Notes: a model not told the origin generated them from the sequence alone. 64,000 bases of DNA from CAZRKC01 sp964600665 (GCA_964600665.1 CAZRKC010000002.1:96670-160669); one strand, 5' to 3'. Positions 8,147 to 17,458 are shown, counted from the first letter of the stretch. Program-made: numbers and translations.

Positions 8147-10633
8147 ATGGACAACGGTCGTGGGGAAAACCAGCGTACATTTGCAGAAATACTGATCAAT
8201 ATTCCATCCCGGCAGCTGGATCGGCCGTTTCAATACCGGATCCCTGCAGCTTTGCATGATCGGGTCGTCCCAGGTGCTCGTGTGTTGGTACCTTTTGGTA
8301 CAAAAACATACGAGGGCATTGTCTTGGCGACGGGGACACCTCCTCAGGATTATGAAACCCGTGATATTCTATCGGTTGAAGATGTCCATCCTCTGATGAA
8401 CAGGAACATGCTGAAGCTGGCGCTGTGGATGGCAGACCATTATTTGTGTACACGGGCTGAGGCACTCCGCTGTGTGTTACCAACCGGGGTCCGTTGGGAG
8501 TCAACGGAAACCGTTGAAATCCATTCGGATCTGGCTACGGATTTCGATGCAACATCTTTACTCAAAGCGGGCTCTATGGCGGGGAAGATCATGGCGATCC
8601 TTAAAACAGAAGGGCGAATCACCCGTGGTGATTTGGAAAAAAGGTTCAAGGGTAAATCCTTATCCCCGTACCTGAAACTGCTGGAAACAAAAGGATGGAT
8701 CACACGTGAACAAACTGGGGATGCTGGAATCCGAGTGAAGGAAATTACCATGGTCAGCCTGCTGCCGGCTGGAGAAGATCCGGAAATCTTGGCAGTGATG
8801 CGCAAGCGAGCCCCCAAGCAAGCGGCAGTCGTCGATATGCTGTCATCCTATGGGGGTCAACTTCAGGAAGTAACGATTCGAACCTATTTGGGAATTACCC
8901 CCGGTGTGATCCACCGGCTGGCTGATAAAGGCCTGGTGCGGTTGGATCAGGAAGAGGTAACCCGGGAACCCTATCCAGAAGGGAAATATCTGCCTAGTGA
9001 TGATTTGGTATTATCCGATGATCAGGCACAGGCATTGCAATCTTTGCTTGATGGAATTGACAGGGAGGATGGTACATGCTATCTTCTTCATGGGGTCACT
9101 GGAAGTGGGAAAACCGAAATCTATCTGCAAGCTATTCGGCATGTACGGTCTCAAGGCAAACAGGCGATTGTGCTGGTTCCGGAAATCGCCTTGACTCCGC
9201 AGACCGTGGAGCGATTCAAATCTAGATTTGGCGGAGATGTGGCGGTTCTTCATAGCCGACTATCGGTGGGAGAACGTTATGATCAGTGGCGGCGGATCCA
9301 TTCAGGAGATGCGTCGGTGGTTGTCGGTGCCAGATCGGCTTTGTTTGCACCTGTTGCAGAACTGGGGTTGGTCATTATTGATGAAGAACATGAACCAACC
9401 TACAAGCAAAGTGAAAATCCAAAATATCATGCAAGGGATGTCGCCTTGATGCGTTGTAAAATCGAGGGGGCGACACTCCTTTTAGGAAGCGCAACACCGT
9501 CGATGGATACGTATTACAAAGCAATGACCGGTGAATTTACTCTTTTGAATCTTCCGGACCGCATTACAGGCAAACCCTTGCCTGAGGTGGAAATCGTTGA
9601 TATGCGTGAGGAGCTCAAGGCTGGGAACCGCAGTCCTTTCAGTCGGATTCTACGGGAGCGGATTCAGCTTAGCATCGATGAGAAACGACAAACCATTCTG
9701 TTTTTGAACCGCAGAGGTTACTCAACTTTTGTATTATGTCGGGAATGCGGTTATGTATTACGATGTCCGCATTGCGATGTTTCGCTGACCTATCATGCAG
9801 ATCGCCGAAATCTTCAGTGTCATTATTGCCAATTCACGGCAAAAGTTCCGGATACATGTCCAAAGTGCCACAGTCATCATATCCGGTATTTTGGGATTGG
9901 GACGGAGAGGGTCGAAGAGGAAATCCAAAAATGGTTTCCAGGAGCGAAAACACTGCGTATGGATATGGATACCACAGCAAAAAAAGGCTCTCATGATCGG
10001 ATTTTGTCAGCATTCAAATCCAGGAAAGCAGATATCCTGATTGGAACGCAGATGATTGCCAAAGGTCTTGATTTTGAGCATGTGACATTAGTGGGGGTCA
10101 TTACTGCGGATACATCCTTGAATTTCCCGGATTACATATCTGGGGAACGTACATTTCAATTGATGACTCAAGTAGCAGGCCGGGCGGGTCGGGGAGATCA
10201 CGCCGGTGTTGTCGTTGTTCAGACATACACACCGGATCACTATAGCATTCGATTAGCAAAAACCCACGATTACAAAGGGTTTTATCAAGAAGAAATCGAG
10301 CATCGCCGGCAACTGGAATATCCGCCTTTTGCAAAAGTACTGAGCATTTTAGTCTGGTCGTCTGTGGAAAAAGATGTGATTCAAGGGGCAGATGCATTAG
10401 GCCGAATCTTGGCAGATCAGGATGAGGTTAAAAGCGGAGATATTCGGGTCATGGGTCCAGTCCCCGCGCTGATGGCGAAAGTCAAAAACAACTATCGCTG
10501 GCAGATGTTTCTTCTGGGTGTTTCGATTCACCCTCGAGAAATGTTGAGTCATTGTATGGACGAGATTTATAAGATTGGAGAAAGGCACGGGATCCGGATC
10601 AGTATTGATGTTGACCCATTGGGCCTGATGTAA
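8147..10633 (+). CDS. priA: Primosomal replication restart helicase PriA
   Basis: 3'-5' DNA helicase that reloads the replisome at repaired forks. ATG 8147, nine bases after AAAGGA, gives 828 residues; the longer in-frame reading from 8009 runs into non-conserved sequence and is rejected. Domains in order: N-terminal 3'-OH-binding region (FAEILINIPSRQLDRPFQY); Walker A GVTGSGKTE near residues 316-324; DEEH box near 411; zinc-binding region near 530-575 with four Cys pairs (CREC, CPHC, CHYC, CPKC); GTERVEEEI and QMIAKGLDFEHV helicase motifs. It precedes def and fmt, as in Bacillus. Confidence 0.95.
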   Translation: MDNGRGENQRTFAEILINIPSRQLDRPFQYRIPAALHDRVVPGARVLVPFGTKTYEGIVLATGTPPQDYETRDILSVEDVHPLMNRNMLKLALWMADHYLCTRAEALRCVLPTGVRWESTETVEIHSDLATDFDATSLLKAGSMAGKIMAILKTEGRITRGDLEKRFKGKSLSPYLKLLETKGWITREQTGDAGIRVKEITMVSLLPAGEDPEILAVMRKRAPKQAAVVDMLSSYGGQLQEVTIRTYLGITPGVIHRLADKGLVRLDQEEVTREPYPEGKYLPSDDLVLSDDQAQALQSLLDGIDREDGTCYLLHGVTGSGKTEIYLQAIRHVRSQGKQAIVLVPEIALTPQTVERFKSRFGGDVAVLHSRLSVGERYDQWRRIHSGDASVVVGARSALFAPVAELGLVIIDEEHEPTYKQSENPKYHARDVALMRCKIEGATLLLGSATPSMDTYYKAMTGEFTLLNLPDRITGKPLPEVEIVDMREELKAGNRSPFSRILRERIQLSIDEKRQTILFLNRRGYSTFVLCRECGYVLRCPHCDVSLTYHADRRNLQCHYCQFTAKVPDTCPKCHSHHIRYFGIGTERVEEEIQKWFPGAKTLRMDMDTTAKKGSHDRILSAFKSRKADILIGTQMIAKGLDFEHVTLVGVITADTSLNFPDYISGERTFQLMTQVAGRAGRGDHAGVVVVQTYTPDHYSIRLAKTHDYKGFYQEEIEHRRQLEYPPFAKVLSILVWSSVEKDVIQGADALGRILADQDEVKSGDIRVMGPVPALMAKVKNNYRWQMFLLGVSIHPREMLSHCMDEIYKIGERHGIRISIDVDPLGLM

Positions 10634-10646
10634 AGGAGGAGCGGTT

Positions 10647-11141
10647 ATGGCGATTTTGGAAATACGACAAATCGGAGACGCTGTTTTGAGGAAAAAGGCA
10701 GCGCCGGTGAAACGAATCAGCAAGAATATCCGGACATTGATCAAAGATATGGTGGAGACCATGTATGCTGCTGACGGGGCTGGCTTAGCCGCGCCACAAG
10801 TCGGTGTGCCCAAGCGAATATGTGTGGTGGATGCCGGTGAAGGGCTGATTGTCCTGATCAATCCGGTCATTACTCGTCAAGAAGGGGAAGTTTTGGCGGT
10901 GGAAGGATGTTTAAGTATCCCGGGGAAGGCAGGGCTGGTCAAACGCTCTGAAAAAATCACCGTGGAGGCTTTAGATGAAAACGGGCGACGGTTATGGGTT
11001 GATGCAGACGGGTTGTTGGGTAGAGCCTGCCAGCACGAAATGGACCACCTGGATGGGGTTTTATATGTGGATATCGCGGATAAAGTCGTCGAAGATGAAC
11101 CGCAAGAAGTCGATGATAACGGTGATGATGGCGAGGAATAA
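10647..11141 (+). CDS. def: Peptide deformylase
   Basis: Removes the N-formyl group from nascent proteins. The three metal and active-site motifs are present: GAGLAAPQVG (44-53), EGCLS with metal ligand Cys88 (86-90), and QHEMDH with His130 and His134. SD AAAGGAGGAG. The 164-residue length is slightly long because of an acidic C-terminal tail (EDEPQEVDDNGDDGEE). Coupled with fmt, 14 bases downstream, whose product makes the formylated initiator tRNA. Confidence 0.95.
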   Translation: MAILEIRQIGDAVLRKKAAPVKRISKNIRTLIKDMVETMYAADGAGLAAPQVGVPKRICVVDAGEGLIVLINPVITRQEGEVLAVEGCLSIPGKAGLVKRSEKITVEALDENGRRLWVDADGLLGRACQHEMDHLDGVLYVDIADKVVEDEPQEVDDNGDDGEE

Positions 11142-11155
11142 AAGGGGGGACGGTC

Positions 11156-12115
11156 ATGCGGATCGTTTTCATGGGCACACCAGAGTTTGCGGTACCATCC
11201 TTAAAACGATTAGTGGAAGAAGGCCATGAGGTGGTGGCTGTTGTCACGCAACCGGATCGGCCAAAGGGACGGGGCAAAAAAATGATGCCGTCGGCAGTCA
11301 AAGAAGCGGCCCATAAATTGGGTATTCCCGTCCTGCAGCCAGAACGAATCCGGGATTCCCAGTGGGTGGCACAAATAGACGCGTTGGCTCCGGACCTGAT
11401 TGTCACAGCGGCATTCGGACAGATCCTGCCCCGAACGATCCTGGAGATCCCGATGATGGGAAGCCTGAATGTGCACGCATCCCTATTACCTGCCTATCGA
11501 GGTGCGGCACCGATCCATTGGGCATTGATTCGCGGTGAAAGTGAAACCGGTGTTACCATCATGCGAATGGACGTCGGGATGGATACCGGTGATATGATTT
11601 TACAAGAGGGTATCCCCATTACCGAAAAAGATAATGTTGATTCTTTGCATGAGAAACTGGCCACGTTGGGAGCCAGCCTGCTGGTGCAGGCAGTCGAACT
11701 GATCGGGCTTGATCCAGGAGCGGGTACTCCGCAAGATCATCAAGCAGCAACGTATGCCCCGTTGCTGAAACGTGAGCATGAACGGATTGACTGGCACAAA
11801 CATGCAGACGATGTGGTCAATCATATCCGAGGGATGAATCCTTGGCCGGGTGCATATACCTTATCGACCTCGGGTCTCTTGAAAATATATGAAGCAGAAG
11901 TGTATACTGTAGAAGAGGACGGATGGACCATCCGGGAAGATATCCCCGGGATGGTGGTCAAAATCATACCCCGACACGGATTTGTGGTCGCAACAGGTAT
12001 GGGGCATGTATTAGTTAAAAAAGTCAAACCTGAAAACGGCCGGATCATGAAGGCAGATGAATTTGTCAGAGGTTATCGGCTTCAGTCAGGGGATTATCTG
12101 GGCGGATCATTATAG
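11156..12115 (+). CDS. fmt: Methionyl-tRNA formyltransferase
   Basis: Formylates Met-tRNAfMet using 10-formyltetrahydrofolate. The 319-residue length is normal. Catalytic Asn105 and His107 lie in LNVHASLLPAYRGAAPIHWA, with Asp143 in MDVGMDTGDM. The N-terminus MRIVFMGTPEFAVPSL is typical. SD AAGGGGGGAC. Lies in the conserved def-fmt-rsmB order, although two extra membrane-protein genes separate fmt from rsmB here. Confidence 0.95.
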   Translation: MRIVFMGTPEFAVPSLKRLVEEGHEVVAVVTQPDRPKGRGKKMMPSAVKEAAHKLGIPVLQPERIRDSQWVAQIDALAPDLIVTAAFGQILPRTILEIPMMGSLNVHASLLPAYRGAAPIHWALIRGESETGVTIMRMDVGMDTGDMILQEGIPITEKDNVDSLHEKLATLGASLLVQAVELIGLDPGAGTPQDHQAATYAPLLKREHERIDWHKHADDVVNHIRGMNPWPGAYTLSTSGLLKIYEAEVYTVEEDGWTIREDIPGMVVKIIPRHGFVVATGMGHVLVKKVKPENGRIMKADEFVRGYRLQSGDYLGGSL

Positions 12116-12145
12116 ATTTAATCCATATGACAGGGAGTGAGAAAG

Positions 12146-12832
12146 ATGCCATTCTTGTTTGATTCAGGCTTTTTCATCTTTGTAATACCCGCTATGCTGT
12201 TTGCCATGTATGCGCAAAATCTGGTGAGTACCACATTTAACACATATCTACGGGTCCCATCCCGGGGAAATCAAACCGGTGCCCAAGTTGCCAGACAGCT
12301 CTTAAACGATGCCGGTTTGCAGAAAGTGTCCATTGAGCGTACAGACCGCCCCATGGGCGATCATTATGACCCTCGAACAAAAGTTGTCCGGTTGTCACCT
12401 CAGGTCTATGATCAGGCTACGATTGCATCGTTGGGGGTTGCAGCTCACGAAACCGGTCATGCAATGCAACATGACACCGGCTATGTGCCGCTGGCTTTTC
12501 GCAACATCATTGTTCCGGTTGCATCCATTGGTTCTCAAGCTGCGATACCGCTCTTTTTGGCGGGACTGATTTTTAGCATTCCATCCCTGATGGATCTGGG
12601 TATCATCATGTTCTTTTTGGCGGTGGTGTTTCAAATTGCCACTTTACCCGTTGAATTCAACGCCAGCACACGTGCTGTGGCTTTGTTGGAAAGTGGCGGA
12701 TATATTTCCGGTGAAGAAGTATTCCATACCAAGCGCGTGTTGAGAGCGGCGGCGATGACGTATGTGGCTGCAGCTGCCATGGCGCTGGCACAGTTGATGC
12801 GATTGGTTATGTTGAGAGGGCGGCGGCGTTAA
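12146..12832 (+). CDS. Membrane zinc metallopeptidase, YugP family
   Basis: Putative integral membrane peptidase. ATG 12146, eight bases after AGGGAG, gives 228 residues. The HExxH zinc motif is HETGH at residues 101-105. Hydrophobic segments lie at about 7-25, 125-150 and 153-172, and another near 205-222. The sequence GDHYDPRTKVVRLSP upstream of HETGH is typical of the YugP (neutral zinc metallopeptidase 2) family. Physiological substrates are not known to me. The stop directly abuts the next gene. The fmt-YugP-rsmB arrangement is frequent in Clostridia. Confidence 0.85.
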   Translation: MPFLFDSGFFIFVIPAMLFAMYAQNLVSTTFNTYLRVPSRGNQTGAQVARQLLNDAGLQKVSIERTDRPMGDHYDPRTKVVRLSPQVYDQATIASLGVAAHETGHAMQHDTGYVPLAFRNIIVPVASIGSQAAIPLFLAGLIFSIPSLMDLGIIMFFLAVVFQIATLPVEFNASTRAVALLESGGYISGEEVFHTKRVLRAAAMTYVAAAAMALAQLMRLVMLRGRRR

Positions 12833-13477
12833 GTGTGGTGGATTCTGATACTGTTCATTTTTTGGCCTTTGGCGCTATTTGTTGGCCTGAATCTACTGAT
12901 TATTCCGTTTCAGTTTACGATTCGTTCGTTCTTGAATCTCATCACAGTACCCCGGCAGATTTATGCGATTGCCACTAATGAACGTCTGCGGGCGAATCAT
13001 GCGTTGGAGCACGCCACGATCAACTCGATTGAGGATGATTATGGACCACAACGGTTAGCAGGACTTGCGAAAGAGGATGGGTTCTTGATTCAAGGAGCCC
13101 GGGATTCTGAGCTGGTCGAAAAATATGCTCGTATCGGTCTCCAGCGGCTTAAACGGGGAGAGAGCCATCTGGCGATTCATGATCGTTGTGGAACCAGTAT
13201 GGCAACCGCCAATGTGATTTCGTCAGTTGTTTTTCTCTTACTGTTATTCCAGACGGGTCATTTCACGATCATTAATGTTATTTTAGCAATTTTGGCAGCA
13301 AATATGATTGGACCGGTCTTGGGTCGTTGGGTGCAGCGCTTTCTGACGACCTCCATTCAGGTTCAAGGCATCGAGATTGTCGGTGTCGAGTATGAATACG
13401 AGCGGCTTGATTTCTTTGGGGTTGCTTATTACCGGCAACCAACAGATTTCTTTGTCCGAACACGAGTGATCGTCTAG
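12833..13477 (+). CDS. Membrane-anchored DUF6391-like protein of unknown function
   Basis: 214 residues, starting with GTG immediately after the stop of the YugP-type peptidase, so the two are almost certainly co-translated. An N-terminal membrane segment (WWILILFIFWPLALFVGLNL) and a second pair near residues 125-155 are visible. The conserved phrase RANHALEHATIN, near residues 59-70, is what I recall as the DUF6391 signature; I am moderately sure of that name. The His/Glu content of that motif could bind metal, but this is inference. No function is known. Confidence 0.7.
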   Translation: MWWILILFIFWPLALFVGLNLLIIPFQFTIRSFLNLITVPRQIYAIATNERLRANHALEHATINSIEDDYGPQRLAGLAKEDGFLIQGARDSELVEKYARIGLQRLKRGESHLAIHDRCGTSMATANVISSVVFLLLLFQTGHFTIINVILAILAANMIGPVLGRWVQRFLTTSIQVQGIEIVGVEYEYERLDFFGVAYYRQPTDFFVRTRVIV

Positions 13478-13493
13478 AATCGAGATGATGTAA

Positions 13494-14861
13494 ATGAAAG
13501 ACCTGAGATCGACCCCAGATGCTCGAAGCCTGGCATTGGATGCTTTATTGAGCATTGAAGGGCATGGCGTTTACGCGAATGTTGTTGTCGATGAATTACT
13601 GGATTCACGGAATCTACGTACCGAAGAACGTCACCTGATGACAGAACTGGTGTATGGCGTTACCCGGATGAAACTGGCTTTGGACTGGATCCTAGATCAG
13701 TACAGCCGTCGAAAAAGTGGTGATTTACACCCGACACTGTTAAGTATTGTACGAATGGGGATTTATCAGCTGTTTTATCTGTCACGGATTCACCCCGGCG
13801 CAATCGTTAATGAAGCAGTCAATCTGGCAAAAAAACGCGGTCATGCCGGGTGGGGTGCATATACCAATGGAACCCTAAGAGCGATCCATCGGCAAAAGGA
13901 TCATATACATTGGCCGGACCCTTTGAAAGATCCGGCTTTGTATTTGTCAATTTATCATTCTCACCCCATATGGCTGGTTCGTCGTTGGATTGCTGCTCGA
14001 GGGATTGAGGAAACTGCGGCCATGTGCATGGCAAATAACCAGCAACCGCCGATGATCCTCAGAACAAATCGGCTTAAAATCACTCGCGACGAGTTGGTCA
14101 GAAGACTTGAGAGCCAGGGTATCACGACCCATGTGGGTCGGTATGCCCCGGAAGCAATTTGGGTAACAGGAATGCCACCACTGAGATCAATGCAAGACTT
14201 TGCTGACGGTTTATTTTATGTACAGGATGAATCATCCATGCTGGTCGCCCATATTCTCAATCCAGATCCCGATAGCCGCCTGCTGGATCTTTGCAGCGCA
14301 CCGGGAGGGAAAGCAACTCATTTAGCCGAAAGGATGGGAGACGCAGGAAGCGTGACGGCCATGGATGTGAATGAGAACAAACTAAAGGATATCCAGGCAT
14401 CGGCAACTCGTCTTGGCATTCATGTCATCCATACTATCGCGGCGGACGCTAGCCAACCAATGACGCAATTTGCTCCGGGATTCGACGGAGTGTTAGCTGA
14501 TGTTCCTTGCTCCGGTACCGGTGTCATTCGGCGTCGGGCGGATTCTCGATGGCGGAAGACCGAATCGCAGATTCTGAACTTGGTGCCCTTGCAGGCGGAA
14601 ATTTTGCATCAAGGCGCCCAGATGGTGCGACCCGGAGGCGTGCTGGTTTATAGTACTTGCTCAGTGGAACCGGAGGAGAACGTCGAACAAGTCATCAGGT
14701 TTCTTGCAATTGAACCGGGTTTTGCCCTTGATGATATGGGGCAGCGGCTTTGTGCATATGGCTTGACGAATGATGCACTTGTAGACGGGGCGATGCAATT
14801 ATTAAGCAACCGGCATGGAACGGACGGTTTCTTTGCCGCTCGTTTCGTCCGAATGGTTTAG
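13494..14861 (+). CDS. rsmB: 16S rRNA (cytosine-967-C5)-methyltransferase RsmB
   Basis: SAM-dependent m5C967 methylase of 16S rRNA. The 455 residues comprise an N-terminal NusB-like RNA-binding domain (about 1-140; LALDALLSIEGHGVYAN, LVYGVTRMKLALDWIL) and a Rossmann methylase. SAM-binding LLDLCSAPGGKATHLAE starts near 262. The two catalytic Cys regions are DVPCSGTGVIRRR near 335 and YSTCSVEPEEN near 386. Conserved partner of def and fmt. Confidence 0.94.
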   Translation: MKDLRSTPDARSLALDALLSIEGHGVYANVVVDELLDSRNLRTEERHLMTELVYGVTRMKLALDWILDQYSRRKSGDLHPTLLSIVRMGIYQLFYLSRIHPGAIVNEAVNLAKKRGHAGWGAYTNGTLRAIHRQKDHIHWPDPLKDPALYLSIYHSHPIWLVRRWIAARGIEETAAMCMANNQQPPMILRTNRLKITRDELVRRLESQGITTHVGRYAPEAIWVTGMPPLRSMQDFADGLFYVQDESSMLVAHILNPDPDSRLLDLCSAPGGKATHLAERMGDAGSVTAMDVNENKLKDIQASATRLGIHVIHTIAADASQPMTQFAPGFDGVLADVPCSGTGVIRRRADSRWRKTESQILNLVPLQAEILHQGAQMVRPGGVLVYSTCSVEPEENVEQVIRFLAIEPGFALDDMGQRLCAYGLTNDALVDGAMQLLSNRHGTDGFFAARFVRMV

Positions 14862-14884
14862 AGAACTTGATTGGAGTGAATGGT

Positions 14885-16345
14885 ATGGCAACTGTCAGAG
14901 TTCGGTTTGCACCAAGTCCGACCGGTTTTTTACATATTGGCGGGGCACGGACTGCTTTGTTTAACTGGCTTTATGCCCGGAAAAACACGGGAACATTTGT
15001 GCTAAGGATTGAAGATACCGACACAGAACGCTCCACTGACGAATCTGTGGAAACAATCCTGGAAGGATTAACTTGGTTGGGTTTGAACTGGGACGAAGGT
15101 CCGGGAGTGGAAGGGCCGGTCGGTCCATACTTTCAATCGCAACGACTGGAAATCTATCAGCCATATCTAAACCAGCTGCTGGCCCAAGGTCACGCTTACT
15201 ATTGTTATTGCACTGCCGAGGAAGTTGAAGCCAGGCGACAGCGTGCGAGAGATAAGGGCGGGATTCCCCGTTACGATGGGAAATGCCGGGATTTATCTCC
15301 GTCAGACCAGCAAAACTATCTGGATCAAGGTCGCTCGCGAGTTATCCGGTTTCGGGTGCCGAAGGGGGAAACACTGATGTCCGATTTGATTCGGGGACGG
15401 ACGGTGTTTCAGAATCATACATTGGAGGATTTTGTGATCCAGAAGTCCGATGGGCTTCCCACATATAATTTTGCAGTCGTGATCGATGATGCATTAATGG
15501 ACATTACCCATGTGATCCGCGGGGATGACCACATTGCCAATACCCCCAGACAGATTCTGATTTATCAGGCATTGGGATTTGCATTGCCAGCTTTTGCCCA
15601 CATTCCAATGATTCTGGGTACCGACCGATCTCGTCTAAGTAAACGCCACGGGGCGACGGCTGTGACCCAATATCGGGATGAGGGATATTTGCCGGAAGCA
15701 TTACTGAATTATCTGGCTTTACTGGGCTGGTCGTATGATGGCAGCCAGCAGATTTTTTCTGTTCCTGAAATGGTGACTAAATTCACTTTGGAAAAGGTAT
15801 CAAAAAATCCGGCGATTTTTGATGGGGATAAACTGGTATGGCTGAATGGACAATACATTCGCGGGATGGCAAAAGATGAATTTATTCGAAGGGGTCTTCC
15901 GTATCTTGTGCAGGGCGGAGTTGTCAGTATTCCACTCACCGAGCGAGAGACTTTGATCTGGAATCAGGTTGCGCCTTTAATCCAGGAAAAGCTTAAGTTA
16001 ATGACGCAAATCCCCGGGGCGTGTGATTTCTTTTTCTTTGAAGAGATCACTTGGACCCAAGATGCGTTAGCAACGATATTCGACAATGAAATTGCTGTTA
16101 ATTTGTTGTCGAATATATGTAGCAAGTGGAGAATGATGGATGAATTCACCCCGGAGGTGATTGAGAAATCCGTACGAGAATACGCTGATGAGCTGGGCAT
16201 CAAGGCAGCAAGTCTGATTCACCCGTTACGGGCCGCTTTGACGGGTAAAACAGTCAGTCCTGGAATATTTGAACTGGCCGCGATTCTAGGAAAAGATGTC
16301 TGTATTCGACGGATCGAGCAAGTTCTATCGCAAAAAACTCAATAG
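14885..16345 (+). CDS. gltX: Glutamyl-tRNA synthetase
   Basis: Class I aminoacyl-tRNA synthetase. ATG 14885, eight bases after GGAGTG, gives 486 residues beginning MATVRVRFAPSPTG; an upstream in-frame TTG at 14867 is less likely. The HIGH-type motif is HIGG (17-20), and the KMSKS-type motif is RLSKRHG near 249-255. A tRNA-Gln gene follows directly. In most Bacillota a non-discriminating GluRS misacylates tRNA-Gln and GatCAB amidates the product; whether this enzyme is non-discriminating cannot be read with certainty. Its location between rsmB and rlmN differs from Bacillus. Confidence 0.95.
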   Translation: MATVRVRFAPSPTGFLHIGGARTALFNWLYARKNTGTFVLRIEDTDTERSTDESVETILEGLTWLGLNWDEGPGVEGPVGPYFQSQRLEIYQPYLNQLLAQGHAYYCYCTAEEVEARRQRARDKGGIPRYDGKCRDLSPSDQQNYLDQGRSRVIRFRVPKGETLMSDLIRGRTVFQNHTLEDFVIQKSDGLPTYNFAVVIDDALMDITHVIRGDDHIANTPRQILIYQALGFALPAFAHIPMILGTDRSRLSKRHGATAVTQYRDEGYLPEALLNYLALLGWSYDGSQQIFSVPEMVTKFTLEKVSKNPAIFDGDKLVWLNGQYIRGMAKDEFIRRGLPYLVQGGVVSIPLTERETLIWNQVAPLIQEKLKLMTQIPGACDFFFFEEITWTQDALATIFDNEIAVNLLSNICSKWRMMDEFTPEVIEKSVREYADELGIKAASLIHPLRAALTGKTVSPGIFELAAILGKDVCIRRIEQVLSQKTQ

Positions 16346-16386
16346 TCGTCTACATTTGCGAGATTGGGAAATACTTTTTGATTTTC

Positions 16387-16415
16387 TTGTCAAAGAGAGA
16401 TCCCTATGTTATAAT
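16387..16415 (+). promoter_or_regulatory. Sigma-A promoter of the tRNA-Gln gene
   Basis: TTGTCA (16387-16392), a 17-base spacer, TATAAT (16410-16415). The expected start near 16422 gives a leader of about 9 bases before the tRNA 5' end, a normal stable-RNA arrangement. Confidence 0.88.
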
Positions 16416-16430
16416 ATGTCTTGCTTGTGT

Positions 16431-16504
16431 TGGGGAATCGTCTAATGGTAGGACTCCAGATTCTGGATCTGGCTATGGTGGTTCGAATCCATCTTCCCCA
16501 GCCA
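16431..16504 (+). tRNA. tRNA-Gln (anticodon CTG), CCA encoded
   Basis: Folds as a 74-nt cloverleaf. The acceptor TGGGGAA pairs with TTCCCCA; the D stem is GTC/GAC. The anticodon stem CCAGA/TCTGG carries loop TTCTGGA, giving anticodon CTG. The variable loop has 4 nt, the T loop is TTCGAAT, the discriminator is G, and CCA is at 16502-16504. The U1-A72 pair is characteristic of bacterial tRNA-Gln. It has its own promoter and terminator. Confidence 0.97.
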
Positions 16505-16515
16505 ATATGAATGCT

Positions 16516-16540
16516 AGCCGGCTGTTAACAGCCGGTTTTT
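16516..16540 (+). terminator. Rho-independent terminator of tRNA-Gln
   Basis: CCGGCTG (16518-16524), a TTAA loop, CAGCCGG (16529-16535) and then TTTTT. It ends the tRNA transcript 12 bases after the CCA. Confidence 0.9.
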
Positions 16541-16565
16541 GTATATTTGGAAAGGGATGATCGAT

Positions 16566-17234
16566 ATGCTTCAAATCACGGAGCGATGGAAAACAACTTT
16601 CCCCGAAACTGCGGTGGGTGCTATGATGGTATCTGTGGCGGGGGATGCCGCACAAGACAGCCAGGCGCCTATTCGCCACGCGGTGGAGAATATGCTGCGA
16701 GAGCAGTACATAAGCAGAGCTCAACTTCAAGCTCATCCGGTTATTGCTGCCTATACTGACTATTACAATAGATTTCGAAAGACTTATCATGTTTTGCTGC
16801 AGGCTGAATCTGTTGCTTTGAAGGGGAAAGGGATTCTGAGCCCAAATCCGCTGGTCGGAGCCATGTTTATTTGTGAATTGAAGAATTTCCTTCTTACGGC
16901 AGTTCATGACAGTGATGCGATCCGTTTTCCATTAATGATGGATGCAGCGCAGGGTGATGAGACATACACACTCATGCGGCAAGAATTGCAGCAGATTAAA
17001 ACAGGTGATATGCTGCTGAAGGATCAGAAAGAAATATTGGGCTGCATCGTATATGGACCCGACTATCAGACACGAATTTTGCCAGAGTCAAAACATGCGA
17101 TCTACATTGTTTACGGTGTTCCCAAAATCACCGGTGATATGATTCGGGTGCATTTCGCAGACATTCGACAGGCCCTGTCAAATGTCTGGCCTCAGGTACA
17201 ATTTTTAGGTGAAACTATTATCGAGAACGATTGA
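16566..17234 (+). CDS. B3/B4 tRNA-binding domain protein (PheRS-beta editing-domain-like)
   Basis: 222 residues, starting at ATG 16566, nine bases after AAAGGG. The sequence reads as the free-standing B3/B4 domain that in PheRS beta chains edits mischarged Tyr-tRNA. Visible traits are the RKTYHVLLQAESVALKGKGI stretch near residues 71-90, the LVGAMFICELKNFL core, and the closing phrase KHAIYIVYGVPKIT. Proteins of this type are widespread and mostly uncharacterised; a role in aminoacyl-tRNA quality control is inference. It lies immediately after the tRNA-Gln terminator with no clear promoter, so it may depend on read-through. Confidence 0.75.
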   Translation: MLQITERWKTTFPETAVGAMMVSVAGDAAQDSQAPIRHAVENMLREQYISRAQLQAHPVIAAYTDYYNRFRKTYHVLLQAESVALKGKGILSPNPLVGAMFICELKNFLLTAVHDSDAIRFPLMMDAAQGDETYTLMRQELQQIKTGDMLLKDQKEILGCIVYGPDYQTRILPESKHAIYIVYGVPKITGDMIRVHFADIRQALSNVWPQVQFLGETIIEND

Positions 17235-17264
17235 TTTAAGGTCAATGGTTCTTTTTTTTACCCC

Positions 17265-17293
17265 TTGCCAGAACATATGTTCGGTGTTATAAT
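17265..17293 (+). promoter_or_regulatory. Sigma-A promoter for the small-protein operon
   Basis: TTGCCA (17265-17270), a 17-base spacer, TATAAT (17288-17293). It lies 33 bases upstream of a 43-codon gene with a strong SD. Confidence 0.85.
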
Positions 17294-17326
17294 GGGCTTG
17301 AAGCGGCAGTTTGAGGGGGGAGCATC

Positions 17327-17458
17327 ATGATATGTCCTGATTGCGGAACGATACTGGCGGCACAGTGTGGTTGTTTTTTCTGCCCTGCCTGTGGGTACAG
17401 TCTCTGTCGTGCCGGCCGTAAAGGGGGAAAGGCAGTCCGACGACTGCGGAAAAGATGA
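17327..17458 (+). CDS. 43-residue zinc-ribbon protein
   Basis: A short gene with SD GAGGGGGGAG and ATG 17327, driven by the promoter at 17265-17293. The peptide begins MICPDCGTILAAQCGCFFC and continues CPACGYSLCR before a basic tail (KGGKAVRRLRKR). Two CxxC pairs form a probable zinc ribbon. It resembles the C-terminal zinc ribbon of adenosylcobalamin-dependent ribonucleotide reductases, where a similar Cys pattern helps re-reduce the enzyme, but here it is free-standing. Its stop overlaps the next start by four bases (ATGA). Real expression is supported by the promoter, the SD and the coupling; function is unknown. Confidence 0.75.
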   Translation: MICPDCGTILAAQCGCFFCPACGYSLCRAGRKGGKAVRRLRKR

